Source: Lentibacillus saliphilus
Lineage (GTDB): Bacteria; Bacillota; Bacilli; Bacillales; Amphibacillaceae
Reading direction: 5' to 3'
Assembly (NCBI RefSeq): GCF_019093865.1
Contig: NZ_JABJXD010000007.1
Coordinates: forward strand, 1-64,000
Length of the DNA: 64,000 bases
Every line of letters starts with the position of its first letter. Position 1 is the stretch's first letter. Below the pieces are notes generated by a model. The model did no database searches. It saw only the letters and a program-made list of their open reading frames with translations, and was not told the origin of the DNA. A program made the position numbers and the translations under genes. Positions 46,415 to 54,234 of the stretch are shown here, piece by piece.

Positions 46415-46885
46415 CTATATATGTTTGATCATTTTATAATTTGTTAGGTTAACGCCCTGTCGTTCTACAGTTTGTGCATGAACCATCGTAAACCCTTTAG
46501 CTTTAAAAAATGGTTGAGCAGTAATGCTTGCATACGTTGTAATGCTTGTTAGATTCAACGTCCTCGCTTCTCCTTCTAACCTTTCAACTAAAGCAGTGGC
46601 AATTCCTTGCCCCTGAAAGTCTTTATGAACATAAAGTCGATCTAAATAACCTGCTTGCGTCATATCACAGAACCCTACTACTGTGTCATTCATATTCGCA
46701 ACAAATGATATATTCTCTGTTAATGAAGCTGTCCATTCCTTTATTTTACTCACTTTTTCTGTCTTCGGTGCCCAAGCATTTAACTCAACTTGAGAATAGT
46801 CTTTGGCATTAACAAAATGAATCGTTTCATAAAACAATGATACAATAGCCTCAATATCCGCCTCTTGAAGTGTCACAATCTCCAT
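46415..46885 (-). CDS. GNAT-family N-acetyltransferase
   Basis: A 156-residue acetyl-CoA-dependent acetyltransferase. The acetyl-CoA site shows as DRLYVHKDFQGQGIATALVERLEGEA (about 92-117, the Q/RxxGxG/A loop is QGQGIA), followed by TTYASITAQPFFKAKGFTMV. The substrate is unknown. It is a single gene, 68 bp after the FAH-family gene and probably read with it. Confidence 0.88.
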   Translation of the reverse strand: MEIVTLQEADIEAIVSLFYETIHFVNAKDYSQVELNAWAPKTEKVSKIKEWTASLTENISFVANMNDTVVGFCDMTQAGYLDRLYVHKDFQGQGIATALVERLEGEARTLNLTSITTYASITAQPFFKAKGFTMVHAQTVERQGVNLTNYKMIKHI

Positions 46886-46953
46886 TCACTTAATTCCTAC
46901 CTACATTTAGATTTGGGATCAAACTACTTTCACGAAGAATGCATCCCAATTAG

Positions 46954-47577
46954 CTATTTCTCAACAATAAAACGACCCTTTTCTTCATGCCCCCAGTTTA
47001 GTATGAATGTGTCATTGTTCTCAATTGAACCTACACCTGCAGGGGTTCCTGTAAAAATGATATCGCCGCTTCGCAAGCCAAACGTCTGATAAATATATGT
47101 TAAAAGCGTTTGAAAACTAAATATCATGTCCTTAATATGACCAACTTGTACAGTCACGTCATTTTTGATTAAAGAAAAGTGAACATCTTTACATTGAGCT
47201 TCACCTGGATAAGGCCAAAATTCGGTTAAAACGGCTGCATTTTGAAAGCCTTTTGCTAGCAGCCAAGGATGACCTTTTTGTTTCAACTCTGTTTGAACAT
47301 CTCTTAGTGTGAAATCTATTCCAAGTGCCATATGGGTAACGACATCGCTCACAACGAAATCCTCATTTACGACATCGCGTCCGACGTACAGGACAAGTTC
47401 AATTTCATAATGAATTTCACCTTGATTATCTGGAAAACGAATATGTTGCTCATCAGCCTTTGCCAACGAATGCGTTGGTTTCGTAAAGATCATTGGCTTC
47501 TTTGGCACAGCATTACCAAGCTCTTCTGCATGACGTGCGTAGTTTCGCCCAACACAAAAAATATTCCGGATGTCCAT
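46954..47577 (-). CDS. Fumarylacetoacetate hydrolase (FAH) family protein
   Basis: A 207-residue enzyme of the FAH superfamily (hydrolases, decarboxylases and isomerases of 2-oxo acids). Metal-binding acidic residues lie in HYEIELVLYVG (about 70) and GIDFTLRDVQ (about 104); the SGDIIFTGTPAGVG motif is near the C-terminus. It starts at the N-terminal IFCVGRNYARHAEELG. ATG 47577 has GAGGTGACAG; the 47613 frame start lacks support. It is divergent from the TetR-led hydantoin operon and may supply a ring-opening or hydrolysis step (inference). Confidence 0.88.
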   Translation of the reverse strand: MDIRNIFCVGRNYARHAEELGNAVPKKPMIFTKPTHSLAKADEQHIRFPDNQGEIHYEIELVLYVGRDVVNEDFVVSDVVTHMALGIDFTLRDVQTELKQKGHPWLLAKGFQNAAVLTEFWPYPGEAQCKDVHFSLIKNDVTVQVGHIKDMIFSFQTLLTYIYQTFGLRSGDIIFTGTPAGVGSIENNDTFILNWGHEEKGRFIVEK

Positions 47578-47711
47578 AGCTGTCACCTCGCTAAAACAGT
47601 TTTGTTTCACCATTATAACAATTACAGACCAAAGATGTACGCTTATATGAAAAATTCAATTAGTCTTTGCTATTAGTACAATAATGATAACAAAAAAATT
47701 CTAAAAACTTC

Positions 47712-47740
47712 TTGACAAATTATTTTGAGTCGTATAACAT
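47712..47740 (+). promoter_or_regulatory. Sigma-A promoter of the TetR-led operon
   Basis: TTGACA (47712-47717) is 17 bp from TAACAT (47735-47740). The first gene starts about 30 bp further on. Confidence 0.6.
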
Positions 47741-47744
47741 CAGA

Positions 47745-47758
47745 CTAATATTTATTAG
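47745..47758. promoter_or_regulatory. Candidate TetR operator
   Basis: CTAATA-TT-TATTAG inverted repeat between the -10 box and the start codon, overlapping the ribosome binding site. It is well placed for autorepression by the adjacent TetR protein. Confidence 0.4.
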
Positions 47759-47770
47759 GTGGTGATGATT

Positions 47771-48358
47771 TTGACAAAAGAAAAAATACTGGATGCTGCA
47801 GTCAATCAGTTTTCACAGCACGGCTATCAAGGGGCAACCATGCAAAAAATCGCCTCTGAGGTTGGGATTAAGCCCGCTTCAATTTATTTTTTTTATAAAA
47901 ATAAAGAGGACGTATTTACAGCTGCCTTTCAAAGACTGCTAGAAAGGCACTTAGATCACATGAAATCTGTTTTTAGTCACGTACGACATAAACCTTTGGT
48001 AGACATATTCCGTGCACTCATTGAAGGTTCAATCACGTATCACAAAGAAAATGCCTATCAAACTGCAGCATACGTATCTCTTATCACGTCACCACCACCT
48101 AAAATCCGGCAATATCTCCACAAGCATATGAAGCAATTTGATGAATGGCTACTTGTTGCGTTAACAGATTCTATCAAGCGGGAAATCCCAAACATCTCCA
48201 CCTCGCAAACAACAGCCATCACAATGCAATTTGTTCTGTTAATGGATGGGATATTCTGGGAGACCCTATTGTATGACGCTGACACCTTAAATCAACAGCT
48301 GGATTATGCACAAGAGATAATGCACACAATAATAGGGGGAATGAAATTTGGATCATGA
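47771..48358 (+). CDS. TetR-family transcription regulator
   Basis: A 195-residue repressor: N-terminal HTH (EKILDAAVNQFSQHGYQGATMQKIASEVGIKPASIYFFYKNKEDVFTAAF) and a helical ligand-binding domain. Starts at GTG 47759, ATG 47765 and TTG 47771 are all in frame; only the TTG has AGGTGG at normal spacing, so it is preferred. Its end overlaps the next gene by 11 bp, so it is the first gene of the permease-DUF917-HyuA operon and probably its regulator. Confidence 0.88.
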   Translation: MTKEKILDAAVNQFSQHGYQGATMQKIASEVGIKPASIYFFYKNKEDVFTAAFQRLLERHLDHMKSVFSHVRHKPLVDIFRALIEGSITYHKENAYQTAAYVSLITSPPPKIRQYLHKHMKQFDEWLLVALTDSIKREIPNISTSQTTAITMQFVLLMDGIFWETLLYDADTLNQQLDYAQEIMHTIIGGMKFGS

Positions 48359-49655
48359 TTATGCAAGAGAACCAGTACCAGTAGGTGAAAGAAAGAAATG
48401 GCTGTCTATCAGTATGATTTGGATAGCCGTGGGCATCGATTTATCAGGGATGTTATTCGGTGCGACACTCGGTAACGGCATGAATTTCACAGATGCACTT
48501 TTTGCCGTAATGATCGGGTCTGTTATCCTCGGAGTGCTGGCCGCGTTTTGTGCGTATGTAGGAGCTGTTACCGGATTATCTACGTCAATGATATCACGGT
48601 ATACATTCGGATTGTCCGGGGCAAAATTTGTATCCTTTTTCCTCGGGGTATCGCTACTCGGCTGGTTTGGGGTTCAGGCAGGATTCTTCGCAGAAAACGC
48701 TTATGTGGCAATTGAAAGTGTAACTGGACTTAATGTCCCAATGCCACTTCTTGCTGGAATTGGTGGCATACTCATGATGACGACAGCCATTATAGGATAC
48801 AAAGCAATTGAGAAACTCAGTTCGTTTTCAGTACCATTACTGCTCATACTCATCGTACTTGCTATCGTTTTTGCTGTTAATCGGTTTGGATTGGAAGAGC
48901 TGTCTCGCCCTGTCGATAACATCTTTTCAATTGGAATGGCCATTTCACTCGTTATTAGTATATTTGTCGTCGGTGCCGTGATATCACCGGACATTTCGCG
49001 ATGGGCCCGAACAAAAAAAGATGCTGTCCTCGCCTCTTTTTTCGGATTTTTCTTTGGTAATAGTCTCATGATAATCATCGCTATGATTCTATCACGCATC
49101 ATGAATGAAGATAGCTTAACAACGATTATGATTACAGTTGGGCTCGGCATACCAGGCATCTTAGTCCTTATTCTCGCTCAGTGGACAACAAACACGAGCA
49201 ATGCTTATTCATCGGGGCTGAGTTTATCAGTTATATTCACGAAAACAAACAAAGCAGTTCTAACATTAATTGCTGGGCTCGTTGGCACGATGCTGGCGGT
49301 ATTAGGAATCTATGACTATTTTATAGACTTCCTCACTGTTATGACGATGTTTATTGCACCAATCGGTGGCGTATACACAGCAACATACTATATTGGTGGC
49401 AAGACATTTTTCAGCGACGTTGGTCATAAGGCATTCAAACTGCTTCCACTTCTAGCATGGGCACTTGGGGCATTTATAAGCTGGTTAACGATGGACCCAC
49501 CTATTGGGTTGCAGCTTTTTACGTTGACGACAATTCCCTCTTTAGATAGTTTTGTAGTCGCATTTATTTTTCAAGCCATTTTTATTACGATTTATAAAAG
49601 TCGTGTAGCAAAAGGAGCATATCAGGATGAACGTGTTAACAGAACAGGATATTAA
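48348..49655 (+). CDS. NCS1-family nucleobase/hydantoin permease (CodB-like)
   Basis: A 435-residue, 12-helix transporter of the nucleobase:cation symporter-1 family. Early features include GMNFTDALFAVMIGSVILGVLAAF and the GLSTSMISRYTFGLSGAKFVSF motif; a second conserved element is ISPDISRWARTKKDA (about 210). The start is a TTG with AGGGGGA 7 bp upstream, inside the end of the TetR gene. NCS1 carriers bring in cytosine, allantoin or hydantoins; the downstream hydantoinase-type gene favours a hydantoin. Confidence 0.9.
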   Translation: MDHDYAREPVPVGERKKWLSISMIWIAVGIDLSGMLFGATLGNGMNFTDALFAVMIGSVILGVLAAFCAYVGAVTGLSTSMISRYTFGLSGAKFVSFFLGVSLLGWFGVQAGFFAENAYVAIESVTGLNVPMPLLAGIGGILMMTTAIIGYKAIEKLSSFSVPLLLILIVLAIVFAVNRFGLEELSRPVDNIFSIGMAISLVISIFVVGAVISPDISRWARTKKDAVLASFFGFFFGNSLMIIIAMILSRIMNEDSLTTIMITVGLGIPGILVLILAQWTTNTSNAYSSGLSLSVIFTKTNKAVLTLIAGLVGTMLAVLGIYDYFIDFLTVMTMFIAPIGGVYTATYYIGGKTFFSDVGHKAFKLLPLLAWALGAFISWLTMDPPIGLQLFTLTTIPSLDSFVVAFIFQAIFITIYKSRVAKGAYQDERVNRTGY

Positions 49656-50721
49656 ACATATTTCAGTAGGTGCTGCAGTTCTTGGTACCGGCGGTGGAGG
49701 TGACCCTTATATTGGTAACCTCATGGCACTTGCAGCAATTCGTAAGTACGGCCCTGTCCGTGTCGTTACGGTCGATGAACTGGATGACAATGCCCGGGTA
49801 CTTCCTGCTTCTGGCATGGGATCACCAAGTGTGCTCGTTGAAAAAATCCCCTCCTTTGAGCAATTATCAGCGCCACTAAAAGCGTATGAACAAGCAACCG
49901 AGACAAAGACCGATGTCATTATGCCGATCGAAATTGGAGGCGTAAACTCACTCATTCCTGTCGCAGTTGCCGCGATGAATGGCTTGCCAATATTGGATGG
50001 AGATGCGATGGGACGCGCCTTCCCTGAAGCACAAATGGTCACATTTCATCTCGACGGGCTAAAACCAGGGGTGGCAGCCATAGGTGATGAGCAGGGCAAT
50101 GCAGTTACAATCCGTCCAGTAGATGGCTTTTGGGCTGAAAAGCTGGCAAGACAAGTAACGATAGCCATGGGTGGTTCATCCATCGTATGTGATTATGGCA
50201 TATCGGGAAAACAAGCTAAACAAAGCGTGATCCCCGGAACATTAAGTCTTGCTCGTAAAATTGGTGCTTTACTGACAACACAAGTGACGACAGATATTCA
50301 CCCTATTACACAAATGCTCGACATTTTAGAGGGCGTCAAGTTATTTAAAGGGAAAGCCACCTTAATTGAACGTCGTATTGAAGGGGGATTCACAAAAGGT
50401 GAGGCGACATTCGAAGGCATGGATGAATTTAATAGCCAGACGTGTAAGCTCTTCTTTCAAAATGAGCATCTCTTGGCAGAGGTAGACGGTCACCCCGTTG
50501 CCATCACGCCAGACCTCATTGCAGTACTTGATGAAGAAACCGGTATGCCGATTACAACAGAAGGCCTGAAATACGGTGCTCGTGCTGTAATTGTCGCATT
50601 CCCCGCCAACGAGAAATGGCGCACAGAAATTGGAATACAGACAGCCGGTCCAAAATACTTCAAATATGACTATGAGTATATTCCATTGGAAACATTGGCA
50701 AAGGAGCGCATAAAACGATGA
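49627..50721 (+). CDS. DUF917 (S-methyl-thiohydantoin desulfurase-like) protein
   Basis: A 364-residue protein of the DUF917 family, whose N-terminal motif VLGTGGGGDPYIGN and PIEIGGVNSLIPVAVAA and LDGDAMGRAFPEAQM segments are clear. Family members are found with hydantoinase/oxoprolinase genes and some have been linked to desulfuration of S-methyl thiohydantoins. It overlaps the permease gene by 29 bp and the HyuA-like gene by 4 bp. The exact reaction here is unknown. Confidence 0.9.
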   Translation: MNVLTEQDIKHISVGAAVLGTGGGGDPYIGNLMALAAIRKYGPVRVVTVDELDDNARVLPASGMGSPSVLVEKIPSFEQLSAPLKAYEQATETKTDVIMPIEIGGVNSLIPVAVAAMNGLPILDGDAMGRAFPEAQMVTFHLDGLKPGVAAIGDEQGNAVTIRPVDGFWAEKLARQVTIAMGGSSIVCDYGISGKQAKQSVIPGTLSLARKIGALLTTQVTTDIHPITQMLDILEGVKLFKGKATLIERRIEGGFTKGEATFEGMDEFNSQTCKLFFQNEHLLAEVDGHPVAITPDLIAVLDEETGMPITTEGLKYGARAVIVAFPANEKWRTEIGIQTAGPKYFKYDYEYIPLETLAKERIKR

Positions 50722-52262
50722 TTCGACTTGGTATAGATGTGGGCGGTACAAATACGGATGGTGTTCTCCTTGGCCAGAACGACGACATTATCGCCAGCAC
50801 AAAATCTGTCACAACGAAAGATATTTTCACTGGTATTGAGAACAACATCAGTTATTTACTTGATCATACAACAATAAATGCCGCAGATATAAAAATTGCA
50901 ACACTCGGAACGACCCATTGCACAAATGCTATTGTAGAACGCAAATCACTAAACAAAGTAGGAATTATACGGCTTTGTCTGCCCTCAGGTTCTGCAGTTC
51001 CTCCGCTTCTAGATTGGCCAGAGGACCTTGTCAAAAAGTTAAATGCCGTTTCTGTCATGGTGCACGGCGGGTATGAATACAATGGTACGCCGATATCACA
51101 GCTTGATAGGAATGAATTGAAGAAAGCTGCAGATCAACTAAGCGGAAAAGTAGACTCTCTTGCCATCATCGGTGTATTTTCACCCGTACTTAGCGAGCAG
51201 GAAGAACAGGCAGCACGCTTTTTTGCTGACGCGATGCCTGGAATACCTATTTCGATATCCAGTCAAATTGGTTCAATTGGACTGATCGAAAGAGAAAATG
51301 CTACGATTTTAAATGCCGCACTCATGACAACAATTAAGCATGTTGCACAAGAATTCGAGCGTGCATTAGCTGCAAAGCAAATTGATGCAAACATCTTTTT
51401 CGGACAAAATGATGGTACATTGATGACGAGCGACTTTGCACAAAAGTATCCCATTTACACGATTGCTTGTGGGCCCACAAACTCTATTCGAGGTGCCGCT
51501 CACCTTTCTAAAGAACCTAATGCAATCGTGGTGGATATCGGAGGTACAACGACAGATATTGGTGTATTGTCAAATGGCTTTCCAAGACAAACATCTTTAG
51601 CCGTTGAAGTTGGCGGTGTCCGAACCAATTACCGGATGCCCGACATTTACTCCATTGGCCTTGGTGGCGGAACTAAAATATATAAACAAGGAGATCGTTG
51701 GCAAGTTGGCCCAGAAAGTGTTGGCTATCGTCTCACAGAAGAAGCATACGTATTCGGTGGTCAAACATTAACAGCGACAGACGTTGCCATCGCAGCTGGC
51801 TCCATGCACATAGAAGATGCTCAGACTGATAAGGTGAAATCTGTTCCAAGCTCATGCATCTATCCACTTCTCGTAGACAAAGTTGAACAAGCAATCGATC
51901 GGATGAAGACAAGTGCTGAAGACATCCCAGTGATACTTGTTGGCGGTGGCGCAGACCTTATGCCTGAATCACTCAAAGGTGCGAGCACGGTGATTCGACC
52001 AGAGCATGCTGGTGTCGCCAACGCAATTGGTGCTGCTCTTGGTGATATTAGTGGAACAGTGGAGAGAATTTATCCACTCGAGGATCAGAGCTATCAAGAC
52101 GTCATCCACTCTGCACGCAAAGAAGCAATCCAGCTCGCTATTGACGCTGGAGCTCATCCAGATAAGACCGACATTATTCAGCAAGAGGACTTCCCGCTTG
52201 CATATCTGCCTGGTAATGCGATTCTCGTACGTGTTAAAGCAGCCGGCCCTCTCAAGCTCTAA
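50718..52262 (+). CDS. Hydantoinase/oxoprolinase family protein (HyuA N-terminal type)
   Basis: A 514-residue ATP-dependent ring-opening enzyme candidate. The actin-like phosphate motifs GIDVGGTNTDGVLLG (residues about 4-18) and VVDIGGTTTDIGVL (about 270) are visible, with GTTHCTNAIVERK between. It is shorter than full HyuA (about 690) and lacks the C-terminal part, as do members that pair with DUF917 proteins. ATGA overlap with the DUF917 gene. Probably acts on hydantoin-like rings imported by the NCS1 permease. Confidence 0.9.
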   Translation: MIRLGIDVGGTNTDGVLLGQNDDIIASTKSVTTKDIFTGIENNISYLLDHTTINAADIKIATLGTTHCTNAIVERKSLNKVGIIRLCLPSGSAVPPLLDWPEDLVKKLNAVSVMVHGGYEYNGTPISQLDRNELKKAADQLSGKVDSLAIIGVFSPVLSEQEEQAARFFADAMPGIPISISSQIGSIGLIERENATILNAALMTTIKHVAQEFERALAAKQIDANIFFGQNDGTLMTSDFAQKYPIYTIACGPTNSIRGAAHLSKEPNAIVVDIGGTTTDIGVLSNGFPRQTSLAVEVGGVRTNYRMPDIYSIGLGGGTKIYKQGDRWQVGPESVGYRLTEEAYVFGGQTLTATDVAIAAGSMHIEDAQTDKVKSVPSSCIYPLLVDKVEQAIDRMKTSAEDIPVILVGGGADLMPESLKGASTVIRPEHAGVANAIGAALGDISGTVERIYPLEDQSYQDVIHSARKEAIQLAIDAGAHPDKTDIIQQEDFPLAYLPGNAILVRVKAAGPLKL

Positions 52263-52272
52263 TTTTCAATGT

Positions 52273-52316
52273 CACGCATACAATAAGGAGCATCCCTTAT
52301 GTATGCGTGTTTTTTG
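52273..52316 (+). terminator. Rho-independent terminator of the hydantoin-type operon
   Basis: CACGCATAC (52273-52281) pairs with GTATGCGTG (52301-52309), with an inner AATAAGG/CCTTAT pair, followed by TTTTTT. It starts 11 bp past the last stop codon. Confidence 0.9.
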
Positions 52317-52320
52317 ATTT

Positions 52321-52460
52321 TAGAACACACCAAACGCATATATCAAAAAAGCAACTTATAAACACTCAAACAAACGTATAAAACTAAATGCAGCCTTATA
52401 AAGCATTTCTTGAACGCATAAACAAAAATCGAGACGCAAATATCTTTAATACGACGCATA
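52321..52460 (-). repeat. Degenerate 20-bp-period array B (TATRMG units, minus strand)
   Basis: On the plus strand the hexamer CKYATA ends at 52340, 52360, 52380, 52400, 52420 and 52460, with a one-base variant CGCAAA ending at 52440: seven units in exact 20-bp register. Read on the minus strand the units start TATGCG, TTTGCG, TATGCG, TATAAG, TATACG, TATAAG, TATGCG, the same variants as array A. A decayed unit (TACTAG) may extend it to 52480. It begins 5 bp after the operon terminator. The remaining 52481-52773 is AT-rich with no gene. Confidence 0.85.
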
Positions 52461-52773
52461 TTTTCATTTCCACACTAGTATGCCTCACGTTCAACACCAT
52501 TCAACCCAACCTTCATCAAAACATCCTGACTCAAAAATGACATACATCGTTTACTTCTATTAAATAATGGCTAAAATTATGTTGAGTACCAAATCGAACG
52601 TTAAAATTATGGTCTGGGACACATTTAATCAGCTTGACTCAGCCTCATTCCATTCAAAAATATGACATTATAAAGGAAGATTTAGCCCTTTTTAAGTTCG
52701 ATACCATAATAAGGGTATGACAGCCATCTATAAAACTTGCTACAATAGATGAACAGACAGGAGGGGTGTTTAC

Positions 52774-53904
52774 GTGAGAAGGATACGACAACTATTGATG
52801 CTCATATTGATTTCAGCAGTCTTTTGGCATTTTTACGGTGACACATATGACAGCTCCGGAATAGATGGGGTTGTTGATGATGTTCGTCATGACGTGAACA
52901 TGATCTCAGAGAAAGCAAACTTTCCTGCTGTTTTTGATCGTATTCAATTTGAATTGCAATATTTAACGAATTCACTAAAGGAGAAACTGAACAATGAAGG
53001 AAATAACAGACAACCGCCTCCTGAAAAGCCCGAATTAGCTGCCCCTTCAAATCAGTCTTTCTCAGTATATAACATCGAGATCGGCGATGAGCGATCAGAC
53101 GTTGAACAGGAAATTGGACCACCGCAGCGCGCTTCTTTAAACGAATATGGTGTTGATTGGGTTGCTTATCACGAAAACTATCATCATTTTTTTATGGCTG
53201 CCTACAACGAACAAAATCAAGTCGTTGGCTTGTATACAAATCAGGATTTACTAACTTCGACTCAGGGCGTATCATTTGAGAGCTCAAGAGATGCTGTCCG
53301 AGAACAATTAGGAGACCCTCTTCGCTACATTCGCAAAGGCTTGATCAATTACGATATTCAATCAAATGGCGATCACGATACGTTTAAAATAGACGGTCAA
53401 TTTATTACACTATTTTATGACAAACATGAAAATGATACAGTAACTGCCGTTCAAATCATTAATCAGCAGCTCGAGAAACAGAAAAAATCTTTTTATCCAG
53501 ATCCGAGTGACGCTCTGCAAAAAGGATTCGAATATCAATTATTCGACTTAACGAACGCTGCTCGGGTGGTGCATGGTCTTAAGCCGCTTTCTTGGGGAGA
53601 GAATGCTTTAAAAACAGCGAGAGATCATAGTATCGATATGGCGCAAAACAGTTATTTTAGCCATCAAAACTTAGAAGGACAGTCTCCTTTTGATCGCATG
53701 AAAGAAGACGGCATCAGCTATCGAATGGCTGGTGAAAACCTGGCGGCAGGACAATCAAGCAGTATCTTTGCGCACGAAGGTTTAATGAATTCTTCAGGAC
53801 ACCGAAAAAACATCTTAAAAGAAGATTTCAATACGCTTGCAATCGGCGTCGCATTCAATGCCGACACACATCCCTATTATACTGAAACGTTTTGGGAGGA
53901 ATAA
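52774..53904 (+). CDS. CAP-domain (SCP/PR-1-like) exported protein, YlbC-like
   Basis: A 376-residue protein: N-terminal membrane helix or signal (about 6-23), a Pro/Asn-rich linker, a CAP-associated N-terminal region (about 95-235, IEIGDERSDVEQEIGPPQRAS, YNEQNQVVGLYTNQ), and a C-terminal CAP domain (about 255-376: LFDLTNAARVVHGLKPLSW, ARDHSIDMAQNSYFSHQN, GENLAAGQSS, MNSSGHRKNIL). The CAP His/Glu residues are kept. The start is a GTG with AGGAGGGG upstream. B. subtilis YlbC has the same plan. Function is unknown; membrane or wall location is likely. Confidence 0.9.
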   Translation: MRRIRQLLMLILISAVFWHFYGDTYDSSGIDGVVDDVRHDVNMISEKANFPAVFDRIQFELQYLTNSLKEKLNNEGNNRQPPPEKPELAAPSNQSFSVYNIEIGDERSDVEQEIGPPQRASLNEYGVDWVAYHENYHHFFMAAYNEQNQVVGLYTNQDLLTSTQGVSFESSRDAVREQLGDPLRYIRKGLINYDIQSNGDHDTFKIDGQFITLFYDKHENDTVTAVQIINQQLEKQKKSFYPDPSDALQKGFEYQLFDLTNAARVVHGLKPLSWGENALKTARDHSIDMAQNSYFSHQNLEGQSPFDRMKEDGISYRMAGENLAAGQSSSIFAHEGLMNSSGHRKNILKEDFNTLAIGVAFNADTHPYYTETFWEE

Positions 53905-53952
53905 TGGCTACATCCTTTAGCTAAAAAAGAAGGATAGCTGCGACATAACTTA

Positions 53953-54200
53953 ATAGTTTAACTCAAAAAAAGAACAATACTTAACATTAGCTCCGGAAAT
54001 ATACGCAGACCCCTGTGGGAGGAAGGCATAGGTGAGACCCCGCAGTGCGTTAGGGGGAAGGAAGCCTAAAACCGCGACGTCCTGTCGCAACGCCTTCATG
54101 ACCAACATCCTGTTGCCCTGAGGCTCACCAGCCGCCCACGGAAAGCGTAGTATATTTCCGGAGCGGTCGTATTGTTCTGATTTCCAATCGATTAAACTAT
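53953..54200. repeat. Long nested inverted-repeat element (hairpin repeat)
   Basis: Nested complementary arms: ATAGTTTAA (53953) with TTAAACTAT (54192); AGAACAATAC (53971) with GTATTGTTCT (54169); GCTCCGGAAATATACGC (53990-54006) with GCGTAGTATATTTCCGGAGC (54145-54164, near-perfect); then CTGTGGG with CCCACGG and GGTGAG with CTCACC. A small GCGAC-TCCT-GTCGC hairpin lies in the middle. I recall similar ...CCCCGCAG...GAGGCTCACC... repeats from many Bacillus intergenic regions. No ORF is evident. It may be a MITE-like or REP-type element and may also stop transcription from both sides. Confidence 0.8.
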
Positions 54201-54234
54201 GTTGTCCCAGGCTCTTCTTTCATATAAAACATCA

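Noticed and set aside
31177-52460. The two 20-bp-period arrays as CRISPR arrays
   Set aside because: CRISPR repeats are 23 bp or longer and near-identical with unique spacers of about 30 bp. Here the conserved part is six to eight bases, the period is 20 bp, and no cas gene is present.
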